From contig NZ_AGFF01000007.1 of the NCBI RefSeq assembly GCF_000226215.1, forward strand, positions 124,001 through 188,000: a stretch of DNA of 64,000 nt, written 5' to 3'. Positions 8,023 to 16,371 of this stretch are shown in pieces. The position numbers and the translations under genes are program-made. The notes under the pieces were generated by a model. It saw only the letters and a list, made by a program, of their open reading frames with translations, did no database searches and was not told where the DNA came from. The stretch is from Dietzia alimentaria 72. Its GTDB lineage: Bacteria; Actinomycetota; Actinomycetes; Mycobacteriales; Mycobacteriaceae. Within the stretch, counting starts at the first letter, position 1. The number at the start of each line of letters is the position of its first letter.

Positions 8023-10986
8023 ATGTCAGTGGCGAGCAAACAGGCAGCATCAGGCGGGAAGCGGAGCCTGGTGATCGTCGAGTCCGCCACCAAGGCCCGC
8101 AAGATCCAGCCGTACCTGGGGTCCGACTACGTGGTCGAAGCCTCGGTCGGGCACATCCGTGACCTGCCGAAGGGCGCGGCCGACATTCCGGCCAAGTACA
8201 AGAAGGAGCCGTGGGCACGGCTGGGTGTGAACCCCGACGACGACTTCCGGCCCATCTACGTCGTCAGCGCCGACAAGAAGAAGAAAGTAGCCGAGCTCAA
8301 GAAGGAACTCGCCGGCGTCGACCAGCTCCTGCTGGCGACGGACCCCGACCGCGAGGGTGAAGCGATCGCCTGGCACCTACTCGAGGTGCTCAAGCCCAAG
8401 GTGCCCGTCAAGCGGATGGTGTTCCACGAGATCACCAAACCCGCCATCATCGCCGCCGCGGAGAACACCCGTGAGCTCGATACCGACCTGGTCGACGCCC
8501 AGGAGACCCGCCGCATCCTCGACCGCCTCTACGGTTACGAGGTCTCGCCGGTCCTGTGGAAGAAGGTCATGCCGCGACTGTCCGCCGGTCGCGTGCAGTC
8601 GGTGGCGACCCGCGTGATCGTGGAGCGTGAGCGTGAGCGCATGGCGTTCGTCGCCGCCGACTACTGGGACATCACCGCGTCGCTGACCACGCAGGGCTCC
8701 ACCGGGACAGACGCGGGCGAGCCCCGTAGCTTCACCGCCCGACTCTCCGCGGTCGACGGGGCCCGCGTAGCCCAGGGCCGCGATTTCGGGCAGGACGGTC
8801 GACTCAAGACCACCGGCGCGGCCAAGGACTCCGTGGTCCTGGGCGAATCCGCCGCTCGTGCGCTGGCAGGAGCTCTGGACGGCGCGGACTTCGTCGTCGA
8901 CTCGGTCGAGTCCAAGCCGTACACACGACGCCCCTACGCACCGTTCATGACGTCCACACTGCAGCAGGAATCCGGCCGCAAGCTCCGCTACACCTCCGAG
9001 CGCACCATGCGCATCGCGCAGAGGCTGTACGAGAACGGCTACATCACCTACATGCGTACCGACTCCACGACGCTGTCCGAGGGTGGCATCGCCGCGGCCC
9101 GGGCGCAGGCGACGGAGCTCTACGGTAGGGAGTACGTCTCCGAGACGCCGCGGCAGTACACACGCAAGGTCAAGAACTCGCAGGAGGCACACGAGGCCAT
9201 CCGCCCCGCCGGCGAGTCGTTCGCGACCCCCGGCCAGCTGCACAGCGTTCTCGACGCCGAGGAATACCGCCTCTACGAGCTCATCTGGCAGCGGACCGTC
9301 GCCTCCCAGATGGCCGATGCCCGCGGCACCACTGTGAGCATCCGTATCTCCAGCGAGGTCGGCACCAATGACTCCGGCTACAGGCAGGCGACCTTCTCCG
9401 CCTCGGGCAGGACCATCACCTTTCCCGGCTTCCTCAAGGCCTACGTCGAGGCCACCGACGAGTCCGAGTCCTCCGAGAAGCAGATGGCTGACGACGCAGA
9501 GCGCCGCCTGCCCCAGCTGACCGAAGGGCAGCCGCTCACCGGTTCCGATCTGGTCGCCGACGGGCACACCACCAGCCCGCCGTCCCGCTATAACGAGGCC
9601 AGCCTCGTCAAGGCGATGGAGGAGATGGGCATCGGACGCCCGTCGACCTACGCCAGCATCATCCGCACCATCCAGGATCGCGGATACGTCTACTCCCGGG
9701 GCAACGCGCTCGTCCCCAGCTGGGTGGCGTTCGCGGTCGTGGGACTGCTCGAGCAGAACTTCGGCCGACTCGTGGACTACGACTTCACCTCGGCCATGGA
9801 AGACGAGCTCGACGAGATCGCCGAGGGCCGAGAGAACCGCGACGACTGGCTGCGCCGCTTCTACTTCGGTGACGTCGAGGGACCTGGTGACGGCGCCGAT
9901 GCCAACCACGCGGTGGGCCTCAAAAACCTCGTCGACGTGAACCTGGAGGCGATCGACGCGCGCAGCATCAACTCCATCCGTGTGTTCGACGACTCCGAGG
10001 GCCGCCCAGTCTTCGTGCGCGTCGGTCGCTACGGCCCATACCTCGAGCGCATGGTCCGCGGCGAGGATGGCACCGAGGAGTCGCAGCGAACCAATCTGCC
10101 CGAGGGAATGAGCCCGGACGAGCTCACCCTCGCCGTGGCGGAGAAGCTGTTCTCGACCCCACAGGATGGCCGGCCCCTGGGCGTTGATCCATCCACCGGA
10201 CACGAGATCGTGGTCAAGGACGGCCGCTACGGCCCGTACGTCACCGAGAAGCTGCCCGAGCCCACCGAAGCCGAGAAGGCCGAGTGGGCCAAGAAGGTCC
10301 TCGCCGACGCCGAAGCGGAGAAGAAGCGTATCGACGCCGAGCGCGATGCGGCCGTGGCCGCCGCGAAGGATGACGACGCCAAAGCTGAAGCCAAGAAGGC
10401 CGCCACCAAGGCCAAGTCCGCGGTCACCCGCAAGGCCAAGAAGGAGGCCGAGAACCCCACCGGCCCCAAGCCCCGCACCGGCTCGCTCATGCAGTCCATG
10501 GAGCCCGCGACGGTCACGCTCGAGGACGCGCTCAAGTTGCTGTCGCTGCCGCGGGTCGTGGGCGTGGACCCCACCAGCGGCGAGGAGATCACCGCGCAGC
10601 TCGGGCGCTACGGCCCGTACCTCAAGAAGGGCACCGACTCGCGCACCCTCGATTCCGAGGATGCGGTGTTCACCACGACCCTCGAGCAGGCGATCAAGAT
10701 CTACTCGGAGCCCAAGCGTCGGGGTCGTCAGGCTGCCGCCCCCAAGGCGCTGCGCGAGATGGGGGTCGACGAGGTCTCGGGCAAGCAGATGCTGGTCAAG
10801 GACGGTCGCTTCGGCCCGTACGTCACCGACGGCGAGTCAAACGCCTCCCTGCGTAAGGGCGATACCGTGGAGACGCTCACCGATGCGCGCGCCTCCGAGT
10901 TGCTGTCCGAACGACGGGCCAAGGCGCCCGTCAAGAAGGCTCCGGCCAAGCGGGCCCCCGCCAAGAAAAAGGCCGCAGCGAAGTAA
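8023..10986 (+). CDS. topA: DNA topoisomerase I
   Basis: The 987-residue type IA topoisomerase relaxes negative supercoils. The TOPRIM domain is at about residues 13-140 (LVIVESATKARKI; DPDREGEAIAW supplies acidic metal ligands). The active-site Tyr is Tyr343 in the GYITYMRTDS motif. The C-terminus has no zinc fingers. As in mycobacteria, it has several Topo_C repeats marked by GRYGPY or GRFGPY (four visible, near codons 668, 735, 861 and 929). It ends in a Lys/Ala-rich tail that helps DNA binding and strand passage. The ATG at 8023 is 2 nt from GGGAG; the GTG at 8029, two codons on, has better spacing and is a possible true start. Confidence 0.98.
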   Translation: MSVASKQAASGGKRSLVIVESATKARKIQPYLGSDYVVEASVGHIRDLPKGAADIPAKYKKEPWARLGVNPDDDFRPIYVVSADKKKKVAELKKELAGVDQLLLATDPDREGEAIAWHLLEVLKPKVPVKRMVFHEITKPAIIAAAENTRELDTDLVDAQETRRILDRLYGYEVSPVLWKKVMPRLSAGRVQSVATRVIVERERERMAFVAADYWDITASLTTQGSTGTDAGEPRSFTARLSAVDGARVAQGRDFGQDGRLKTTGAAKDSVVLGESAARALAGALDGADFVVDSVESKPYTRRPYAPFMTSTLQQESGRKLRYTSERTMRIAQRLYENGYITYMRTDSTTLSEGGIAAARAQATELYGREYVSETPRQYTRKVKNSQEAHEAIRPAGESFATPGQLHSVLDAEEYRLYELIWQRTVASQMADARGTTVSIRISSEVGTNDSGYRQATFSASGRTITFPGFLKAYVEATDESESSEKQMADDAERRLPQLTEGQPLTGSDLVADGHTTSPPSRYNEASLVKAMEEMGIGRPSTYASIIRTIQDRGYVYSRGNALVPSWVAFAVVGLLEQNFGRLVDYDFTSAMEDELDEIAEGRENRDDWLRRFYFGDVEGPGDGADANHAVGLKNLVDVNLEAIDARSINSIRVFDDSEGRPVFVRVGRYGPYLERMVRGEDGTEESQRTNLPEGMSPDELTLAVAEKLFSTPQDGRPLGVDPSTGHEIVVKDGRYGPYVTEKLPEPTEAEKAEWAKKVLADAEAEKKRIDAERDAAVAAAKDDDAKAEAKKAATKAKSAVTRKAKKEAENPTGPKPRTGSLMQSMEPATVTLEDALKLLSLPRVVGVDPTSGEEITAQLGRYGPYLKKGTDSRTLDSEDAVFTTTLEQAIKIYSEPKRRGRQAAAPKALREMGVDEVSGKQMLVKDGRFGPYVTDGESNASLRKGDTVETLTDARASELLSERRAKAPVKKAPAKRAPAKKKAAAK

Positions 10987-11030
10987 GTAGGCCGACCACC
11001 CGAAGCGGCGGCGGTGCGGTGCGGTGCCCG

Positions 11031-11093
11031 CGCCGCGAAGAGGAAAACGACTGCATCGCCCGAGTGGAAGTGCACGGATTCCTCTTCGCGGCG
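11031..11093. terminator. Inverted repeat between convergent topA and cyclase genes
   Basis: A perfect 15-bp inverted repeat (CGCCGCGAAGAGGAA at 11031-11045 and its complement at 11079-11093) encloses a 33-nt loop between the 3' ends of two convergent genes. It is best read as a bidirectional terminator, although the loop is long and no clear U-tract follows. Confidence 0.55.
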
Positions 11094-11116
11094 AAGCTGT
11101 GAGGCCCCAGGGTCCG

Positions 11117-12694
11117 TCAGCCGGTGACGTCGTCCGCCGAGGCCGGCCGCAGTGCGACCTTCCCGGCCTGCCATCGATCGGCGAGCGTAGGCCTCAGAGG
11201 CCGAGCGAGTTGCGTCATGATGCCGCGACCCCGCAGTTCCACACTGCGTCCCAGCACCCACCTGGCGACCTCCGGGGCGTCCGCGTGTCGGATGGCGGCT
11301 GCGGAGGCCAACACGTGCCCCTGCTCCATCTTGGCCAGGGTGGTCAGGCGTGCGGCCTCATTGACCGGATCGCCGATCACGGTGTACTCGAACCGTTTGG
11401 CGTGTCCGATGTGGCCGGCGATCACCGTGCCGTACGAGACGCCGATACCCGCGGAGAGCGGGGACAGATCTGCGAGCTTGGACTGCAGTACCCGCGCCGC
11501 CCTCAGGGCTCGACCGGCTTCGTTCTCCACCTCGATCGGGGCTCCGAAGACGGCGAGCAGAGCGTCACCCTGAAACTTGTTTATGTAGCCGCCGTTGGAG
11601 TCGACGGCCTCCACTGCTATCCGGAAGAACTCGTTCAACACCGCCACGACCTCTGCGGGCTCGTTGGTGGCCGCGAATTCCGTGGAACCGGTGAGGTCAA
11701 CGAACAGCACCGCGACTTCCCGCTCCTGCCCGCCGAGCTCGGTGCCTCGCTCGAGCGCGTTACGGGCCACGTCCTCGCCTACGTAGCGACCGAATAGATC
11801 CTGGATCGCGGCCCGTTCCTCGAGGCCGGTCACCATTTCGTTGAAGCCCTGGGCCAGGCGACCGATCTCGGAGCTGTCGTAGATCGTCACTCGGGTCTCC
11901 AGGTCGCCCCGCTTGACCCGGCTGACGCCTTCCTGCATCTCGCGGACGGGATCGGCGATGGAGTCCGAGACCAGGCCCATTCCGATGGCGCCGGCGATCA
12001 CAGCGACGCTCGCCAACACGGCCAGGGCCACAAGGATGTTCCCCGGATCGTCGCCGAACAAGCCGGACCAGTGGCCGAGAAGGATGAGCAGGATCCCCGC
12101 CACAGGAATCATCGTGGTGAGTGCCCACCCCAAAAAGATGCGACGACGCACGCCCGGGACATTCCGATTGGCCGGGACCCCGCTGGCCAGTGCGCGGACG
12201 GTGATCGGCCGCATGATCCTCTCGGCCTGCAAGTACGAGATCAGACACGTGGTGGTCCCGCCGAGAGCGCTGGTCACCCCTACGACCAGGGCGAGTTTGG
12301 GGGAGTGGCCCACGTTCACACCCACAAAGACCAGGGTGCCGATCAGCCACATCGCACCGGAGATGAGTGCCTGGTCAAACGGCACGCGGAGTGCTCGCTC
12401 GCGTATCGATCCTCCGAAGTCCTCGCCTGACCGGTCGACCCGGAGGACCGGCAGCAGTAGAAGGGTGGAAGCGATGACGCCGCCGACGAATGCCAGAACC
12501 AGATAACCGATGAACAGGTACTGGTTGATGAAGCGGAAGGACTCGAGGTCCAGGAAACGGTCCATCGGCAGGACGAAGCGTAGAAATGCGAACACGAAGA
12601 CGGCGCCGATGATGTTGGCCTGCACCATCGTCAGGGCGTAGACGGGCCAGGGGGTGACCCATAGCCACCTGAACAGTCTGACCCATCGCTCCAT
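11117..12694 (-). CDS. Membrane-bound class III adenylate cyclase with HAMP domain (Rv3645-like)
   Basis: The 525-residue protein has about six transmembrane helices (residues 15-240), a HAMP linker (about 240-295) and a class III nucleotide cyclase domain (about 325-500). The catalytic set is complete: metal-binding Asp333 (LFVDLTGST) and Asp377 (KFQGDALL), adenine-contacting Lys373 and Asp442, and transition-state Asn445 and Arg449 (GDPVNEAARL). Cyclic AMP synthesis is therefore expected. The start at 12694 avoids overlap with divergent holB and opens directly before the first helix. Position next to topA and holB matches Rv3645, a six-helix cyclase tied to fatty-acid sensing in M. tuberculosis. 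Confidence 0.93.
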   Translation of the reverse strand: MERWVRLFRWLWVTPWPVYALTMVQANIIGAVFVFAFLRFVLPMDRFLDLESFRFINQYLFIGYLVLAFVGGVIASTLLLLPVLRVDRSGEDFGGSIRERALRVPFDQALISGAMWLIGTLVFVGVNVGHSPKLALVVGVTSALGGTTTCLISYLQAERIMRPITVRALASGVPANRNVPGVRRRIFLGWALTTMIPVAGILLILLGHWSGLFGDDPGNILVALAVLASVAVIAGAIGMGLVSDSIADPVREMQEGVSRVKRGDLETRVTIYDSSEIGRLAQGFNEMVTGLEERAAIQDLFGRYVGEDVARNALERGTELGGQEREVAVLFVDLTGSTEFAATNEPAEVVAVLNEFFRIAVEAVDSNGGYINKFQGDALLAVFGAPIEVENEAGRALRAARVLQSKLADLSPLSAGIGVSYGTVIAGHIGHAKRFEYTVIGDPVNEAARLTTLAKMEQGHVLASAAAIRHADAPEVARWVLGRSVELRGRGIMTQLARPLRPTLADRWQAGKVALRPASADDVTG

Positions 12695-12754
12695 CGGGTC
12701 CAGCCTAGTTCCCGGGCGCTGCCACGGGGACGTAGGTGTGTCGGTGGGCGGGGA

Positions 12755-12760
12755 TAAGGT
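12755..12760 (+). promoter_or_regulatory. Candidate -10 box for leaderless holB
   Basis: TAAGGT ends 6 nt before the holB ATG at 12767, within the 72-bp region shared with the divergent cyclase gene. There is no ribosome site between them. Confidence 0.4.
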
Positions 12761-12766
12761 GGGTCC

Positions 12767-13978
12767 ATGTCCGGGGTGTTCGAACGGTTGGCTGGCCAGG
12801 CCGAGGTGGTGGCCGAGTTGACGGCGGCTGCCACGTCGGCGCGGCTGCGGGTTCAGGGCCGGGGGTGGGACGACTCGGATGCTCGAATGGTCCATGCGTG
12901 GTTGTTCACCGGCCCTCCCGGGAGCGGCCGCAGTGTCGCTGCGATGAGTTTCGCGGCCGCCCTGCAGTGCGAGAATCCAGAGATCGTGGGCTGTGGCGAG
13001 TGCAGGGCCTGTCACACGGTGCTGGCGGGAACGCACGCCGACGTGCACCTTCTGGCCCCGCAGGGTGTCAACATCTTGCTCAAGGACGTCAAGGAGACCA
13101 TCCACCGGGCGGCCAGTAGGCCTGCTACCGGGCGGTGGCAGATCGTGGTTGTGGAAGAGGCCGACCGGCTCACCGAGCAGTCGGGCAATGCCTTGCTCAA
13201 GGTGGTCGAGGAGCCGCCCAGCCGCACCGTGTTCCTGCTGTGTTCGCCCACCACCGACCCCATGGACATCATGGTGACCCTGCGGTCGCGGTCGAGGAAT
13301 GTCGCGCTGCGCCAGCCGGACGCCACCGCAGTGGAAACTGCCCTGCTCGCGGACTCCGGTATTGACCCGGATCTGGCCCGGTGGGCGGCCTCGGTGTCGT
13401 CAGGCCATGTGGGACGCGCACGGTGGCTGGCCACGGACGAGGACACCCGGGCTCGCCGGGAGGTGGTGCTGCAGTTGCCGATGGTGATGCACAACCCTGG
13501 CCGGGCCTTCCCGTTGGCTGATCGGCTGGTCAGTTCGGCGGAGCAGGAGGCGGTGGCCCGCAACACCGAGTCCGACGAGCGTGAAGTGGATGAACTGCGC
13601 ACCTCGCTCGGCGCGGGAGGCACAGGTAAGGGAACCGCCTCGGCCGGGCGTGGGGCGGCAGGGGCGGTCAAGGAACTGGAGCGGGCCCAGAAGTCGCGCC
13701 GCACGCGATCGACCCGTGACTCGCTCGATCTGGCGCTGGTGGACCTGGCCGGGTTCTACCGTGACTCGCTCATGGCGGCCATCGGTGCCCGCGACGTGTC
13801 ACAGGTTCACCCGGACAAGTCCGACGAATCGGCTCGCCTCGGGGGCCACTACCCGGCCGCGTCGATCCTCAGGGCTATCGAGGCGGTACAGCAGTGCCGC
13901 TCGGCGATCGAGGTCAATATCAAGCCCAAGTTCGCGGTTGCGGCGATGGTGGGCGCTATTCGTGAAGCCCTCGGCTGA
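12767..13978 (+). CDS. holB: DNA polymerase III delta' subunit
   Basis: The 403-residue AAA+ protein is the delta' subunit of the clamp loader, which opens the sliding clamp at primer-template junctions. The Walker A-like loop GPPGSGRS (49-56) has Arg where active ATPases have Lys, in line with delta' being a stator. Four Cys (68, 76, 79, 82; core CGECRAC) form the zinc module. The sensor-1 region LLCSPTTDPM is clear. The SRC arginine-finger motif is replaced by SRSRN. A low-complexity Gly/Ala linker (about 284-305) precedes the C-terminal collar domain. It corresponds to Rv3644c. Confidence 0.93.
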   Translation: MSGVFERLAGQAEVVAELTAAATSARLRVQGRGWDDSDARMVHAWLFTGPPGSGRSVAAMSFAAALQCENPEIVGCGECRACHTVLAGTHADVHLLAPQGVNILLKDVKETIHRAASRPATGRWQIVVVEEADRLTEQSGNALLKVVEEPPSRTVFLLCSPTTDPMDIMVTLRSRSRNVALRQPDATAVETALLADSGIDPDLARWAASVSSGHVGRARWLATDEDTRARREVVLQLPMVMHNPGRAFPLADRLVSSAEQEAVARNTESDEREVDELRTSLGAGGTGKGTASAGRGAAGAVKELERAQKSRRTRSTRDSLDLALVDLAGFYRDSLMAAIGARDVSQVHPDKSDESARLGGHYPAASILRAIEAVQQCRSAIEVNIKPKFAVAAMVGAIREALG

Positions 13979-14013
13979 GGCGGGCGCGTTTTTCTGTCGC
14001 GGGCGCTGTCGGA

Positions 14014-14019
14014 TATAGT
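14014..14019 (+). promoter_or_regulatory. -10 box for tRNA-Thr
   Basis: TATAGT lies 21 nt before the mature tRNA 5' end, in the short gap after holB. It is a good match to the sigma-A -10 consensus; the -35 region is weak. Confidence 0.5.
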
Positions 14020-14040
14020 TGCCTCGCCCCACAAGGGCTC

Positions 14041-14116
14041 GCCGCGTTAGCTCAGTCGGTAGAGCATTTCACTCGTAATGAAAAGGTCGTCGGTTCGATT
14101 CCGACACGCGGCTCCA
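14041..14116 (+). tRNA. tRNA-Thr, anticodon CGT
   Basis: The 76-nt gene folds into a standard cloverleaf: acceptor GCCGCGT pairs with ACGCGGC, the D-arm is GCTC/GAGC, the anticodon stem is TTTCA/TGAAA with loop CTCGTAA, and the T-arm is GTCGG/CCGAC with TTCGATT. The anticodon CGT at 14074-14076 reads the ACG threonine codon. CCA is encoded at 14114-14116. Confidence 0.97.
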
Positions 14117-14147
14117 CGAATGTCAGAACGACCCCAAATGCGTCACC

Positions 14148-14176
14148 GAACCCCCGCGCTTCACCGCCGGGGGTTC
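14148..14176 (+). terminator. Hairpin downstream of tRNA-Thr
   Basis: GAACCCCCG (14148-14156) pairs with CGGGGGTTC (14168-14176) across an 11-nt loop, 32 nt beyond the tRNA CCA end. It probably ends the tRNA transcript. Confidence 0.6.
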
Positions 14177-14324
14177 AGTCGTGTTGAACGGCGGCCGGAT
14201 TCGGTCCCCTGGCGGGGAGATCGTGGATCATTGACGGTGCGCAGAACACCTCGATACGTTGGGGGATGCGGTGCACGCAGCGAGTTCGCGGACCGGTTCC
14301 CACGACCAGGAAGCAGCCCTCCCC

Positions 14325-15128
14325 ATGACTTCAGCGCCACTACTCGTCGAGCGAGCCGACCATATCGAGACCTGGACCCTGAATCTGCCCGAGTCTCGCA
14401 ACCCGATCTCGGATCCGGCCGTCATTGACGCCCTCTGCGAGCAGGTGGCGGTGGTCAACGCGGACCGTGACGTGCGCGCGGTGATTCTCACGGGTGCAGG
14501 CACGGCGTTTTCCGCGGGCGGCAACGTCAAGGACATGGCCGACAGGTCCGGAATGTTCGGCGGTAGCCCTTACGAGATACGGAACGCCTATCGCGAGGGT
14601 ATCCAGCGGATCCCGCGCGCGCTCTACCACTGTGAGGTGCCGGTGATCGCTGCGGTCAACGGGCCGGCGGTGGGGGCGGGCTGCGACTTGGCGGTGATGT
14701 GTGACCTGCGGGTCGCCTCGACCAAGGCGTGGTTCGCCGAGAGTTTCGTCCAGCTGGGCATCATCCCGGGGGACGGCGGAGCGTGGCTGCTCACCAAGGC
14801 GATCGGGCAGGCGCGCGCGGCGGAGATGGCCCTCACCGGCGACCGCGTGAGCGCCGAGCTGGCCGCCGAGTGGGGTCTGCTCAACCAGGTTGTCGAGCCG
14901 GAGAACCTGATGGAGGCGGCGCGGACCCTGGCGGGCCGGGTGGCCAAGAACCCGCCCCACTCGGTCCGGATGGCCAAGCAACTACTGCGCGAGTCCCAGC
15001 AACAGTCGCTGGAATCGCTCCTCGAGATGTCGGCGGCGATGCAGGCCCTGGCTCATCACGCCGAGGATCATCGAGAGGCGCTCGAGGCATTCGGGGAGAA
15101 GCGCCCCGGTCGGTACACGGGACGCTGA
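14325..15128 (+). CDS. Crotonase-family protein (enoyl-CoA hydratase/isomerase-like)
   Basis: The 267-residue crotonase acts on acyl-CoA thioesters. The oxyanion-hole segments FSAGGNVKDM and GPAVGAGCDLA are present. Compared with classic enoyl-CoA hydratase, the first catalytic Glu is Asp (GAGCDLA) and the second Glu position is occupied by Phe in WFAESFVQLGIIPGDGG, with an Asp in PGDGG. Simple hydration is therefore doubtful, and an isomerase or another crotonase reaction is possible. The ATG at 14325 gives the usual family N-terminus; an in-frame start at 14259 is possible. It precedes two acyl-CoA dehydrogenase genes, so it likely belongs to a beta-oxidation-type module. Confidence 0.85.
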   Translation: MTSAPLLVERADHIETWTLNLPESRNPISDPAVIDALCEQVAVVNADRDVRAVILTGAGTAFSAGGNVKDMADRSGMFGGSPYEIRNAYREGIQRIPRALYHCEVPVIAAVNGPAVGAGCDLAVMCDLRVASTKAWFAESFVQLGIIPGDGGAWLLTKAIGQARAAEMALTGDRVSAELAAEWGLLNQVVEPENLMEAARTLAGRVAKNPPHSVRMAKQLLRESQQQSLESLLEMSAAMQALAHHAEDHREALEAFGEKRPGRYTGR

Positions 15129-15204
15129 CCCACGCGCGGCCGTCTCGTCCGGGCTCATGAGTCGGGGTGGCCCGCCTGATGCAGCCACAACAGAGGAGAC
15201 ATCC

Positions 15205-16371
15205 ATGAGGCCAGCGCTCGCCCCACCGACCACATTGGCTTCGCCGCAGATGGACGCACTGCGGCATGAGGTTCGCCGGTTCCTTGATGCCGAGATCGCC
15301 GCCGGTCGGTTTACCCCCTGGGTCGACACGTGGCTGACCAGGTGGGATGAGGGCTTCACCCGCCGCCTGGCCGACCGCGGATGGGTGGGCATGACCATCC
15401 CCACCGAATACGGCGGACACGGGCGGACCTTCCTCGAACGCTTCGTGGTGACGGAGGAACTGCTGGCGGTGGGCGCTCCCGTCGCCGCGCAGTGGGTGGC
15501 CGACCGGCAGATCGCACCGTCGCTCCTGCGTTACGGCACCAAGGAACAGAAGCAGGACTTCCTGCCCCGCATCGCCGCCGGCGACTGCTGTTTCGCGATC
15601 GGCATGAGTGAACCGGACTCGGGCTCGGACCTCGCGAGCGTCCGCACCAGGGGCATGCGGGTCGACGGGGGATGGTCGATCACCGGGACCAAGGTGTGGA
15701 CCTCGGGAGCCCAGCACGCGGAGGCGTTCATCGCGCTCTGCCGGACCGAACCCCTGGACGTCTCGAACCGTCACACGGGCCTGTCCCAGTTCATCGTGGA
15801 CCTGCGTGGCGAGGGCGTGACGATCCGTCCGATCGTGTCCCTGTCCGGCGACCAGCATTTCAACGAGGTGGTGATGGACCAGGTTTTCGTCCCCGACACC
15901 ATGGTCTTCGGCGTTCCCGGCAACGGTTGGGAGCAGGTTAACTCGGAGCTGGCTTTCGAGCGCAGTGGACCGGAGCGGTTCCTGTCCTCGTTCCGCTTGT
16001 TCGCGGCCGAGATCGGTGCCGCCGCCGAGGGGACGCTGCCGCCGCGCGCGGACCTGGGACGTTCGGTCGCCCGCATGGCGGGACTGCATTCGCTGAGCCA
16101 GAACATCGCAGGTGCCCTCCAGCGCGGCGAGCCCGCCGACACCGCCGCCGCTCTGGTCAAACTCCTCGGAACGACGACCGAGGGGGATCTGGTGGACGCG
16201 GTCTCCGCGCGGCTCGGCGACGAGTTCCCGACCGCCGAAGCCGGCCCGGCCTCGGCAGAACTGGCAGACCTGCTCCGCGCCGGACTCCACCAGCGCCCCG
16301 GCTTCACACTCCGGGGCGGGACCAACGAGATCCTGCGCAGCGTGATCGCCCGCGGACTGGAGATGCGATGA
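15205..16371 (+). CDS. Acyl-CoA dehydrogenase, large partner
   Basis: The 388-residue FadE-type flavoprotein catalyses alpha,beta-dehydrogenation of acyl-CoA. The FAD-binding motifs FAIGMSEPDSGSD and VWTSGAQHA are clear. In the C-terminal segment RGGTNEIL the Glu of the common YEGT motif is Gly. A Glu in the LAFERSGPERF helix may be the base, as in isovaleryl-CoA dehydrogenase; this placement is inferred by motif comparison. The ATG at 15205 has a GAGGAG site 7 nt upstream. Its stop overlaps the next acyl-CoA dehydrogenase start by 4 nt, which indicates a heteromeric enzyme of the kind known from actinobacterial steroid side-chain degradation. Confidence 0.88.
   Translation: MRPALAPPTTLASPQMDALRHEVRRFLDAEIAAGRFTPWVDTWLTRWDEGFTRRLADRGWVGMTIPTEYGGHGRTFLERFVVTEELLAVGAPVAAQWVADRQIAPSLLRYGTKEQKQDFLPRIAAGDCCFAIGMSEPDSGSDLASVRTRGMRVDGGWSITGTKVWTSGAQHAEAFIALCRTEPLDVSNRHTGLSQFIVDLRGEGVTIRPIVSLSGDQHFNEVVMDQVFVPDTMVFGVPGNGWEQVNSELAFERSGPERFLSSFRLFAAEIGAAAEGTLPPRADLGRSVARMAGLHSLSQNIAGALQRGEPADTAAALVKLLGTTTEGDLVDAVSARLGDEFPTAEAGPASAELADLLRAGLHQRPGFTLRGGTNEILRSVIARGLEMR

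Noticed and set aside
12695-13105. Longer form of the adenylate cyclase
   Set aside because: It would overlap divergent holB by over 330 bp with low-complexity residues before the first membrane helix.
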